From Chloroflexota bacterium (lineage in GTDB: Bacteria; Chloroflexota; Dehalococcoidia; GIF9; UBA5629): a DNA stretch of 14,730 nucleotides. A program made the position numbers and the translations under genes. The stretch is from the NCBI GenBank assembly GCA_026389675.1, contig JAPLHJ010000101.1:1-14730 (forward strand), written 5' to 3'. Shown here piece after piece: positions 7,875-14,475 of the stretch. The notes under the pieces were generated by a model. It had not been told where the DNA came from, did not search any database, and saw only the letters and a program-made list of their open reading frames with translations. Each line of letters begins with the position of its first letter. Position 1 is the stretch's first letter.

Positions 7875-9297
7875 TGAGTTCCACAGAGTCCCGGCGATCG
7901 GCCAACGCAAAGACGCGATAGGCTACGGGCACATCTAACCGTGTGAACACTGCTATTTCAGGTCCTGGATAATAGAACGGGCGATCATTGCCCATACCAT
8001 GGGGTCCCCGCTGGCGCCGTTGTGCACCACGATTGCATTGTGGCCGGGGCTGATGTAGATAATCTGACCTCCCGGGCTCCCTGTAGCAGACCATGGGGTC
8101 CCCGCTGGCGCCGTTGTGCACCACGATTGCATTGTGGCCGGGGCTGATGTAGATAATCTGACCTCCCGGGCTCCCTGTAGCAGCGTAGTCGTACGTTCCA
8201 TCCTGGTTAACAATGCCCCACCAGTGATACTTGTAATATCCGCCCGCATTCTTCCAGTCCCGGTCGTTCATCCATGGCCTCCTGTCGTTGGGATCAGGCG
8301 AAGTCGCCTCTTTAACCCAACCCGCAGGCAATATTTGCCTGCCTTCCCACCTGCCCTCATTCAGGAAAAGACGTCCGAACTTGGCGAAATCGATGGAGCG
8401 CGCGTTGAAACCGCTGGCGGCCTGCTCAAAACCGTCCTGCTCGCTGTCCAGGCTCCAGGAAGCGGAAAATTCCATCCCGAGCTGTCTCCACAGCTTCTCC
8501 TCAGTGTATGCAGATATAGTCTTATGGCTGGTGCGCTCTATAATCATGCCTTCTAAAAGCGGGTAATAATCATCGTAGAGGAAATAAGCGCCGACCGGTT
8601 CTTTCCCTGCCCTCAGATTCAGGACGTGAGCTCTCGAATTGGGCATATAGTACATTAAGGCCTCATCATAGAATGGCTGGGCCAGTATGAAGGCATCGCG
8701 CGGCAACAAGGTAAAGGCAATACCGGAATTCATCACCAGCAGATCCCTTATAGTCATGGCATCCAACCCGCGGCCTTTAAGCTCAGGCAGGTATGTAATC
8801 AGGGTGTCGTTTATACTGTGTATATAACCATCCTGCACGGCCAGGCCCACAAGCGTTGAAGTTATCGACTTGGCCATAGAGAAAGACCTGTTGATTGAAT
8901 CGCGCTGGTAACCATTCAGGTACTTTTCATAGAGAATTGTGTCATCTTTGATAACGATAAAAGCTGTCGAGTCCGACTGGGCCAAATAGGGTTCAAAGTC
9001 AATTGTTGTAGAATTGCCCAAAGGATATGTGTAAGTTACTTTGCCGAGCTGGAGCGGTTGCGCTGCGGTCTTGAAATTGAAGACAGGCGGCTGGTTTTCA
9101 ACAGCACGCGACGGGAATACCCTCTTATAGTCCTGGATCGTGGCCTCGTTATAAACCAGGACGCGGTAGGCATAAACCGGACCGTACATAATGGCAATGG
9201 TTGCTAACAGTCCCAGGAACAACACCAGCGGCACACCTATAATGACTGAGACCCCGATTAAAACGCCTTTTTTCTGCTTTTCAGATAATCCGGGCAT
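7864..9297 (-). CDS. Membrane-anchored serine hydrolase, beta-lactamase/CubicO fold, with frameshifted 3' end
   Basis: ATG 9297 is preferred over the adjacent GTG 9300 because AAGGAGG (9304-9310) lies six bases from the ATG but only three from the GTG. One hydrophobic helix (about 12-38) anchors it with the domain outside. Counting from the ATG, it has the SxxK nucleophile/base motif SMAK at 140-143, a Tyr motif YDD at 241-243 (in place of YxN) and HNG at 394-396 (in place of KTG), typical of class C-like esterases and peptidases and not of drug-resistance lactamases. The first 403 residues read normally. Then a 94-bp direct tandem repeat (7996-8183) shifts the frame and adds 74 residues of unrelated sequence, ending at 7864 and overlapping the convergent heparanase-like gene by 11 bp. 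With one copy removed, the natural end is WAMIARSIIQDLK with stop at 7953, total 416 residues. Substrate unknown; active-site motifs precede the break. Confidence 0.88.
   Translation of the reverse strand: MPGLSEKQKKGVLIGVSVIIGVPLVLFLGLLATIAIMYGPVYAYRVLVYNEATIQDYKRVFPSRAVENQPPVFNFKTAAQPLQLGKVTYTYPLGNSTTIDFEPYLAQSDSTAFIVIKDDTILYEKYLNGYQRDSINRSFSMAKSITSTLVGLAVQDGYIHSINDTLITYLPELKGRGLDAMTIRDLLVMNSGIAFTLLPRDAFILAQPFYDEALMYYMPNSRAHVLNLRAGKEPVGAYFLYDDYYPLLEGMIIERTSHKTISAYTEEKLWRQLGMEFSASWSLDSEQDGFEQAASGFNARSIDFAKFGRLFLNEGRWEGRQILPAGWVKEATSPDPNDRRPWMNDRDWKNAGGYYKYHWWGIVNQDGTYDYAATGSPGGQIIYISPGHNAIVVHNGASGDPMVCYREPGRSDYLHQPRPQCNRGAQRRQRGPHGMGNDRPFYYPGPEIAVFTRLDVPVAYRVFALADRRDSVELTIV
7996..8183. repeat. 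Exact 94-bp direct tandem duplication inside the serine hydrolase gene
   Basis: Bases 7996-8089 and 8090-8183 are identical over 94 bp with no mismatch by eye; the flanking bases differ on both sides (T vs G before, A vs C after), so the unit is exactly 94 bp. As 94 is not a multiple of three, the second copy met by the ribosome is read out of frame. It is either a recent mutation or an assembly error. Confidence 0.97.
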
Positions 9298-9303
9298 CAC
9301 GAA

Positions 9304-9310
9304 CCTCCTT
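9304..9310 (-). promoter_or_regulatory. Shine-Dalgarno of the serine hydrolase gene
   Basis: On the minus strand this reads AAGGAGG. Six bases separate it from ATG 9297 and three from GTG 9300, which favours the ATG. Confidence 0.75.
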
Positions 9311-9316
9311 TTGCTG

Positions 9317-9333
9317 ATCCGTTTCGAACGGAT
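9317..9333. promoter_or_regulatory. Inverted repeat in the divergent intergenic region
   Basis: The two 7-bp arms ATCCGTT (9317-9323) and AACGGAT (9327-9333) are perfect and separated by TCG. They lie 20 bases upstream of the serine hydrolase start, between it and the divergent small membrane protein gene. The site could be an operator or a small hairpin in the 5' leader. No regulator is encoded nearby and no clear sigma-70 promoter was seen in 9301-9461. Confidence 0.3.
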
Positions 9334-9448
9334 ATTCCCTTCTAATCTACCATGCAGAGGTTATAGCATCAAATATGAGCAACTCATGTTTCAATTTGTT
9401 CACCAAGAGATTATTATGAGAAGAGTACTGTGGCATGGACTTTTCATT

Positions 9449-9454
9449 AGGAGG
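9449..9454 (+). promoter_or_regulatory. Shine-Dalgarno that fixes the TTG start at 9462
   Basis: AGGAGG lies seven bases before TTG 9462. No ATG is available until residue 45 of that frame, after the first membrane helix, so the TTG is the supported start. Confidence 0.7.
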
Positions 9455-9461
9455 CGAATAA

Positions 9462-9839
9462 TTGTTAGGACTCGTCTTACTCTACTCAGGTTCAATTATC
9501 GTGTTAATCTGGGGTGCCGCCCATTTATTCCCCACGAGAACTATAGTCCGTGGTTTTGGCTCTATTTCGGAAGATAACCGGAAAATCATCACCATGGAAT
9601 GGATGGCTGAGGGTGTGGCCATGATCTATATGGGAATTTTGGCGGTACTGGTTACTGCGATTGCAGGCAGGGCCGGGACCGCTTCAACCGTGGTTTACCT
9701 TTCTACAGCAATCACTCTCATCGTCATGGCAATACTGGGTTGGCTGACGTATGCGCGCACACCGATAATTCCCATGAAACTCTGCCCATGGATACAGACG
9801 TTATCAGCCCTGCTATTGCTTGCCGGAACTGTTTATTAA
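9462..9839 (+). CDS. Small four-helix integral membrane protein, function unknown
   Basis: This 125-residue protein starts at TTG with an ideally placed AGGAGG. Four hydrophobic segments are visible at about 3-22, 48-68, 73-96 and 105-124. Between helices 1 and 2 is a polar, conserved-looking stretch: HLFPTR (21-26), VRGFG, SEDNR (36-40) and ITMEWMAEG (43-51). I recall similar small membrane proteins with a PTR...GFG...DNRRI...MEW pattern as uncharacterised families in several phyla, but I cannot name a family or function. It is divergent from the serine hydrolase and ends nine bases from the end of phoU on the opposite strand, so it is a single-gene unit with no room for a private terminator. 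Confidence 0.75.
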   Translation: MLGLVLLYSGSIIVLIWGAAHLFPTRTIVRGFGSISEDNRKIITMEWMAEGVAMIYMGILAVLVTAIAGRAGTASTVVYLSTAITLIVMAILGWLTYARTPIIPMKLCPWIQTLSALLLLAGTVY

Positions 9840-9848
9840 ACCTGCCCG

Positions 9849-10514
9849 TTAATACGTCGAGACGTTCAGTTCTTCCATTTTGCCGGTGACCATGAAGACC
9901 ACGCGTTCGCAGATGTTGGTCACGCGGTCGCCCGTGCGCTCCAGATTGTGCCCCACCCAGATCAGCCTGGTAGCCCGCGTGATAGTTCGCGGGTCTTCTA
10001 TCATGAAGGTTAACAGCTCCCTGAAAACCTGGTCGTAGAGGTTGTCGACCTCATCGTCTTCCAGCACGATTTTCCGTGCAACTTCCGCGTCGTGAGAAAT
10101 GAATGCATTCAAGCTGCGGTGCAGCATATCTATAACTTTATCGTTCATGCGCGGCAGATCGATGAGCGGCTTTAAAGGTGGTTCATCCCCTATCATCAGC
10201 GCAATCTTGGCGTTGCCCGCGGCATGGTCACCCATCCTCTCAAGGTCGGTGACAATGGACAGGATAGTTAATAGTATTCTAAGATCGCTGGCCATTGGCG
10301 ACTGGCATGACATGGTATCCAGCAGCCTTTCCTCTATCTCAAAGCGCTTCTTATTCACCTTGCTGTCTTCATCAATCACCTGTTTAGCCAGTTCAAGGTC
10401 GCGTGTTTTCAAAGCCCTCATGGAATTCTCCAGCGCTTTTTCGATCATGCTGCCTATGACCAGCACCTCGTCCTGCATCTCGCGAAGATTCCCCTGGTAA
10501 GCTTCCCTCGGCAT
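9849..10514 (-). CDS. phoU: PhoU phosphate signalling/transport regulator
   Basis: PhoU is an all-helical cytoplasmic protein that links the Pst transporter to phosphate signalling and restrains uptake when phosphate is plentiful. This 221-residue protein has the family's two repeated three-helix bundles, each with the metal-binding ExxxD-type signature: DLERMGDHA at about 90-98 and NLERTGDRVTNI at about 190-201. Length is normal for the family. ATG 10514 is chosen over TTG 10520 because the AAAGGAGG at 10522-10529 is seven bases from the ATG but only one from the TTG. That Shine-Dalgarno overlaps the stop codon of pstB (10528-10530), suggesting coupled translation. It is the last gene of the pst operon and ends tail-to-tail with the small membrane protein gene. 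Confidence 0.97.
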   Translation of the reverse strand: MPREAYQGNLREMQDEVLVIGSMIEKALENSMRALKTRDLELAKQVIDEDSKVNKKRFEIEERLLDTMSCQSPMASDLRILLTILSIVTDLERMGDHAAGNAKIALMIGDEPPLKPLIDLPRMNDKVIDMLHRSLNAFISHDAEVARKIVLEDDEVDNLYDQVFRELLTFMIEDPRTITRATRLIWVGHNLERTGDRVTNICERVVFMVTGKMEELNVSTY

Positions 10515-10521
10515 GTTCAAA

Positions 10522-10529
10522 CCTCCTTT
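10522..10529 (-). promoter_or_regulatory. Shine-Dalgarno of phoU overlapping the pstB stop
   Basis: On the minus strand the site reads AAAGGAGG and shares bases with the TAA of pstB, so ribosomes ending pstB cover it. Its spacing selects ATG 10514 as the phoU start. Confidence 0.75.
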
Positions 10530-11361
10530 AACCGAAACGCCCGGTAATATAATCTTCAGTCCTTTTGTCTTTCGGAACCGTGAATACCTCCCTGGTACGT
10601 GAATATTCTATCAGTTCACCCAGCAGCAAAAAGCCCGTCCAGTCCGACACTCGCGCCGCCTGCTGCATGTTATGGGTGACGATTACCACGGTATAGTCCT
10701 TCTTAATCTCGAGCATAAGCTCCTCTATCTTAAGGGTAGAGATAGGGTCAAGCGCCGAACAAGGCTCATCCATCAGTATGATCTCAGGCTCGATGGCGAT
10801 GGCCCGGGCGATGCACAGGCGCTGCTGCTGTCCGCCGGAGAGTGATGCGCCCGGCTGGTCGAGCTTGTCTCTAACCTCATCCCACAGGGCAGCCTTCCTC
10901 AGGCTACGCTCGACAACGTCCTGCAGGTCACTGCGCCTGCTCCAGAAACGTGTCAGGGTTATACCTGAAGCAACATTGTTGAAGATGGACATGGTAGGAA
11001 ACACGCTGGCCCTCTGAAAAACCATGCCTACGCGGCGGCGAATATCGACGGGGTCGACATCCGACGCATAGATATCCTGGCCATCCATGAGAACCTGTCC
11101 CGCCACCTTTCCCCCTCCCGCTACCTCGTGCATGCGGTTGAGGCAACGGATAAAAGTGGACTTGCCGCAGCCGGATGGCCCAATAAGGGCTGTAACGGCC
11201 TGTTTGCCTATGCCCATGCTGATATCATTGATTATTTTCCTGCTACCGTACCAGGCGCTCAGTTCCTCAACTTTAATAATGCACCTGGGCGGCTCATGCA
11301 GGGCCACCTTTCTTTCGGGAGTTCCCGAACCGGCAATTGTTTTGGGTAAGTCGATCATCAT
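10528..11361 (-). CDS. pstB: Phosphate ABC transporter ATP-binding protein PstB
   Basis: PstB is the cytoplasmic ATPase that drives phosphate import through the PstC-PstA channel. All ABC motifs are present in this 277-residue protein: Walker A GPSGCGKST at 61-69, Q-loop VFQ at 114-116, signature LSGGQ at 174-178, Walker B with IILMDEP at 195-201 followed by CSALDP, and the H-loop histidine at 230. The NRMHE after Walker A and the YITGRFG C-terminus are typical of PstB. A roughly 25-residue N-terminal extension before the nucleotide-binding domain is slightly long. The Q-loop context reads VFQRASVFP where many PstB proteins have VFQKPNPFP. The start is ATG 11361 (a second ATG follows at 11358), with AAAGGA about ten bases upstream. 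It lies 34 bp after pstA. Confidence 0.98.
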   Translation of the reverse strand: MMIDLPKTIAGSGTPERKVALHEPPRCIIKVEELSAWYGSRKIINDISMGIGKQAVTALIGPSGCGKSTFIRCLNRMHEVAGGGKVAGQVLMDGQDIYASDVDPVDIRRRVGMVFQRASVFPTMSIFNNVASGITLTRFWSRRSDLQDVVERSLRKAALWDEVRDKLDQPGASLSGGQQQRLCIARAIAIEPEIILMDEPCSALDPISTLKIEELMLEIKKDYTVVIVTHNMQQAARVSDWTGFLLLGELIEYSRTREVFTVPKDKRTEDYITGRFG

Positions 11362-11395
11362 TGCGGTATTTCCTTTAATTCATTTTCAGGGGAAA

Positions 11396-12241
11396 TCATT
11401 GCTTCCTTCGACTGCTGACCAAGCGCACTACAATGTTTATGCCCAACACCAGTATCACCAGCAAGAAGGCTGCAGCCCAGGCCTGCTTTTGCCAGTCGCT
11501 ATAGGGAGAGAGGGCATAGCGGTATATTTGTAAAGGCAACGCCCCGATAGGAACGGTTAAACCCTGCACACCGAAAGCGCTGCCCAGGGCAGTGAATATC
11601 AGCGGCGCAGTTTCCCCGGCGACCCGCGCGACGGCCAGCATTATGCCTGTGACTATACCTGTCGTGGCACCCGGTATAATTACACCCAAAATCATGCGCC
11701 AGCGGCTGATGCCCAGGGCTAAAGCCGCTTCACGTTGGGAACCGGGCACCAGGCGCAGTGACTCCTCGGCCGTGCGCGCCACCACGGGGATCATGATGAT
11801 GGCCAGGGCAACGCCGGCAGAGAGCGCAGAGTATGAGTGCATAGGGCGAACAAGCAGTGCATAGGCGAAAACACCTACAATGATCGACGGCACGCCGGCC
11901 AGTATATCAGCCGCAAAGCGAATGGCCGAGGCCATCTTTGGCCCTGCGAACTCGGCCAGGAATATGCCTGCCAGTAGCCCGATGGGCAGGGCGATGACTG
12001 AGGCAAGCCCCACCAGTATAAAGGTGCCGAAGATCTCATCACGCATCCCTCCTCCTGACTCACCCACCGGTTTGGCTGCCTGCGTTATGAAATCCAGATT
12101 AAAGTAAGTGATGCCATTGATGACCGTATATCCAAGTATCAGGATAAGAAATATTATGGTTATAGCTGCCGCGCAGCCGCACAGGACGAGCATCAGCCTG
12201 TTGAACCACCTGCGCTGCAAATACCCTTCGGTCCTGTTCAT
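11396..12241 (-). CDS. pstA: Phosphate ABC transporter permease PstA
   Basis: PstA is one of the two inner-membrane subunits that form the phosphate channel. This 281-residue protein has six predicted membrane helices, beginning at about 18-40, and a large loop around 45-68. The EAA loop that docks onto PstB is at about 170-190 (REAALALG followed by the conserved Gly and Pro). RVAGETAPL at 206-214 is characteristic of PstA, and the protein ends in a basic tail. The ATG (12241) overlaps the TGA of pstC by four bases (ATGA), and a GGAGGAGG at 12245-12252 inside the end of pstC serves it, so the two permeases are translationally coupled and made in equal amounts. Confidence 0.97.
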   Translation of the reverse strand: MNRTEGYLQRRWFNRLMLVLCGCAAAITIIFLILILGYTVINGITYFNLDFITQAAKPVGESGGGMRDEIFGTFILVGLASVIALPIGLLAGIFLAEFAGPKMASAIRFAADILAGVPSIIVGVFAYALLVRPMHSYSALSAGVALAIIMIPVVARTAEESLRLVPGSQREAALALGISRWRMILGVIIPGATTGIVTGIMLAVARVAGETAPLIFTALGSAFGVQGLTVPIGALPLQIYRYALSPYSDWQKQAWAAAFLLVILVLGINIVVRLVSSRRKQ

Positions 12242-13221
12242 TCACCTCCTCCAATGACAGATATGCTTCGCCATACCAGCAGGCGTGCGATTATATTGAC
12301 CAGCAATGTGATACCGAAAAGCACCAGCGCCAGCTCTATCAGGCTGCCGATATACAGATCACCCGAGGCCTCACTGAACTCGCTGGCCACTTTGCTGGCG
12401 ATGGTAACACCCGGCGAGAACAACGATGGTGTCAGATTATAAGAGTTGCCGATAACCATGGTTACCGCCATGGTCTCACCCAGGGCACGACCCAACCCGA
12501 GGATTACCGCACCGATCAGTCCCGAACGGCAATAAGGCAGCACCGCCCCGGTTATCATCTCCCAGCGCGTGGATCCCAGGGCCAGCATAGCTTCTCGCTG
12601 GGTTACCGGTACAGCGCGCATGACGTCGCGGCTGACGGCCGTAATAATCGGGATCACCATGATAGCCAGGATAATTCCCGCGGAGAGAAAGCCAACACCG
12701 AACGGCGGCCCCCGGAAAAACGGCAAAAAACCCAGGCTGCTGCCCAGCCACTTCTCAAGTGGATCTCTAATGAACGGCACCATTACGAACAATCCCCACA
12801 AGCCGATTATCACGCTCGGTATGGCCGCCAGCATCTCAATAAGAAATGAACATGGCCTGCACAGCCATTCAGGAGCCAGTTCACTTAAGAAGACGGCTGA
12901 ACCAATACTCACTGGCACGGCGATGATAAGGCCAATGAGCGAACTCAGTAGCGTTCCGTAAACAGCGGGCAGCGCACCAAATTCTTCTCTAACTGGATCC
13001 CATGATACACTGGTAAGGAAGGAGAGCCCAAACTTTTGAACCGCCGGCCAGGCGTCGATATTCAGCGCAATAAGCAACCCAATAAGAATCAACACTATCA
13101 ACAGTGCAAAAAAAAGCGATAGCCTTGAAAAGATACTATCGCCTATACGTGGCCGGGCTGCCGCCGCTTTATCCCGTGAACCTGGCAGAAGTATCGTCGC
13201 TTGTTCGCTCTTATTCATCAT
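12238..13221 (-). CDS. pstC: Phosphate ABC transporter permease PstC
   Basis: PstC pairs with PstA to form the phosphate-conducting channel. This 327-residue protein has a polar N-terminus of about 30 residues, then hydrophobic helices from about 35-55 onward. It carries the PstC-type SWDPVREEFGALP segment at 73-85, an EAA loop at about 209-229 (REAMLALGSTRWEM) that should contact PstB, and GRALGETMAV at 244-253. Two in-frame ATGs (13221 and 13218) lie together, and neither has a convincing Shine-Dalgarno. The stretch just upstream is AT-rich (reading TATAATAAATAACCTT on the minus strand), unlike the strong ribosome sites of its neighbours. It follows pstS by 66 bp without a recognisable hairpin. 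Confidence 0.97.
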   Translation of the reverse strand: MMNKSEQATILLPGSRDKAAAARPRIGDSIFSRLSLFFALLIVLILIGLLIALNIDAWPAVQKFGLSFLTSVSWDPVREEFGALPAVYGTLLSSLIGLIIAVPVSIGSAVFLSELAPEWLCRPCSFLIEMLAAIPSVIIGLWGLFVMVPFIRDPLEKWLGSSLGFLPFFRGPPFGVGFLSAGIILAIMVIPIITAVSRDVMRAVPVTQREAMLALGSTRWEMITGAVLPYCRSGLIGAVILGLGRALGETMAVTMVIGNSYNLTPSLFSPGVTIASKVASEFSEASGDLYIGSLIELALVLFGITLLVNIIARLLVWRSISVIGGGE

Positions 13222-13287
13222 CTAAGGTTATTTATTATAACTGGATTAAAACGGGAATGAAGGGATTGTTGCCGGTTATCCACTTGT

Positions 13288-14379
13288 TCAGCGACTGATT
13301 AAAGGTTGTCCCTGGTACTTTATCGAGAGTACCTCGTTCTCCGCTTTGGACACAACCGGGGCTGCCAGGCTGGCGTAGGTCAGCGCCTCGGTATACTTCT
13401 GCCCGTCGTGTATCGCCCACCACAACATCTTAACCAGGGGCTCGCCTTTAACTTTATCCTTCTGGTTAACATATACCAGCAGCCATGTAAATCCGACAAT
13501 GGGATAGGCGTCCGGATTAGATGAGTTGGTCAGCATTACTTTCATATCGTCGGGAAGGGTTACGCCTTCGGCTGCCATAGTTGTCGCCGCCAGGGCCGGC
13601 TCAATGAAATTGCCGGCAGCGTTCTTAAGCTTTGCCCAGGCCAGTTTGTTCTGTTTGGCATAGGCCAGCTCTACGTAGCCGATGGAGTTGGGGATTTGCT
13701 GTACCTGCCCGGCTACACCGGCATTGCCCTGTCCACCGATATCACCCGGCCACTTAACCGATGTTGCATTGCCAACCTGTTGGCTCCACTCCGGGCTGAC
13801 CTTGGAGAGGTAGTTAGTGAAGATGTAGGTGGTGCCGGAGCCATCCGAGCGGAATACAACCGCTATCGCAGCATCAGGCAATTTCAGGTCGGGATTGAGG
13901 GCAACGATCGCCGGATCATTCCATCTGGTGATTTTTTTCAGGTAAATGCCGGCCAGCATGTCACCGGCAAGCTTGAGTTGACCCGAACCCATATCCGCCA
14001 AATTGTATATGATCGCCACAGAGCCACTGGTCATCGGTATGTGCAGGATAGGTCCGCTCTTTGATCCGGCTTTGGTTAGCTGAGCTTCAGTCATTATGCC
14101 GTCGCTGGCACCGAAATCAACCGTGCCTTCCGTGATCTGGCTGATGCCGCCACCTGAGCCGATGGGCTGGTAATTAACTTTTACACCTGTAAGTTTGTTA
14201 TATTCGTCGAACCATTTAGTATACAGTGGAGCTGGGAAGGTGGCTCCCGCGCCGGTCAGATTCACAGTCCCGGCCGGCGCCGTGGCCGAGTTTGAGGGTG
14301 CGCTGCAGCCGGTAAGCAGGGCACTCCCAACCAGTATCAGGGCAAGCGTGCTAATCCATTCTCTACCTTGTTTACGCAT
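13288..14379 (-). CDS. pstS: Phosphate-binding lipoprotein PstS
   Basis: PstS captures phosphate outside the membrane and delivers it to PstCAB. From ATG 14379 the protein is 363 residues. It has a basic start (MRKQGRE), a hydrophobic signal, and the lipobox LTGC with the lipidated cysteine at 25, followed by a Ser/Ala/Thr-rich linker. Phosphate-binding features of the family are present: TGAGATFPAP at about 42-51, IGSGGGI near 73-79, DFGASD near 88-93 and RSDGSGTT at about 177-184. A GTG at 14388 is in frame but overlaps the AAGGAG ribosome site itself, so the ATG eight bases downstream of GGAG is the real start. It is the first gene of the pst operon and is separated from the upstream sigma-like gene by an intrinsic terminator. 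Confidence 0.97.
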   Translation of the reverse strand: MRKQGREWISTLALILVGSALLTGCSAPSNSATAPAGTVNLTGAGATFPAPLYTKWFDEYNKLTGVKVNYQPIGSGGGISQITEGTVDFGASDGIMTEAQLTKAGSKSGPILHIPMTSGSVAIIYNLADMGSGQLKLAGDMLAGIYLKKITRWNDPAIVALNPDLKLPDAAIAVVFRSDGSGTTYIFTNYLSKVSPEWSQQVGNATSVKWPGDIGGQGNAGVAGQVQQIPNSIGYVELAYAKQNKLAWAKLKNAAGNFIEPALAATTMAAEGVTLPDDMKVMLTNSSNPDAYPIVGFTWLLVYVNQKDKVKGEPLVKMLWWAIHDGQKYTEALTYASLAAPVVSKAENEVLSIKYQGQPLISR

Positions 14380-14387
14380 GTTATTCA

Positions 14388-14393
14388 CTCCTT
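14388..14393 (-). promoter_or_regulatory. Shine-Dalgarno of pstS
   Basis: AAGGAG on the minus strand, eight bases before ATG 14379. Its last base is the first base of the in-frame GTG at 14388, which rules that GTG out as a start. Confidence 0.75.
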
Positions 14394-14408
14394 ATTTGTC
14401 AGCAGTTA

Positions 14409-14438
14409 AGCATAAAACAAACGCTCGCAGCATTACAA
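14409..14438 (-). promoter_or_regulatory. Possible weak pstS promoter overlapping the terminator hairpin
   Basis: On the minus strand, TTGTAA (14433-14438) and TATGCT (14409-14414) are separated by 18 bp; each matches the sigma-70 consensus at four of six bases. The -35 would sit in the hairpin loop region. No PhoB-type direct repeat was recognised. This is a candidate only because so little space lies between the terminator and pstS. Confidence 0.2.
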
Positions 14439-14452
14439 ATGCTGCGAGCGTT
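14410..14452 (-). terminator. Rho-independent terminator after the sigma-70 family gene
   Basis: Perfect 14-bp stem with arms at 14420-14433 and 14439-14452 and a five-base loop (TACAA on the plus strand, of which the outer T and A can also pair). It is GC-rich at its core. Read on the minus strand, the stem is followed at once by TTGTTTTAT. This is positioned 24 bases after the stop of the sigma-like gene and 40 bases before pstS. Confidence 0.88.
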
Positions 14453-14475
14453 CGGATTGCAAATAATTTGCCTTG

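Noticed and set aside
7875..7952. Bidirectional terminator between the heparanase-like and serine hydrolase genes
   Set aside because: I found only very short stems (about 4 bp) and no T-run on either strand.
7864..7994. Frameshifted C-terminal tail of the serine hydrolase as a native domain
   Set aside because: The tail is created by the 94-bp duplication and overlaps the convergent gene; collapsing the repeat gives a normal family C-terminus at 7953.
7996..8183. Tandem repeat as a CRISPR array or attachment site
   Set aside because: There are only two contiguous units with no spacers, they lie inside coding sequence, and no integrase or cas gene is near.
8116..8556. 146-codon plus-strand open frame
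   Set aside because: It lies opposite the serine hydrolase coding region and the tandem repeat; it has no domain and its composition is that of an antisense frame.
9396..9417. Promoter TTGTTC / TATTAT upstream of the small membrane protein
   Set aside because: The two boxes are separated by only 10 bp, too close for sigma-70, and no better -35 pairs with TATTAT.
13234..13262. Internal promoter for pstC (TATAAT on the minus strand at 13234-13239)
   Set aside because: The -10 is perfect, but no acceptable -35 lies at 16-18 bp spacing, and the site is only 12 bases before the start codon in an AT-rich gap.
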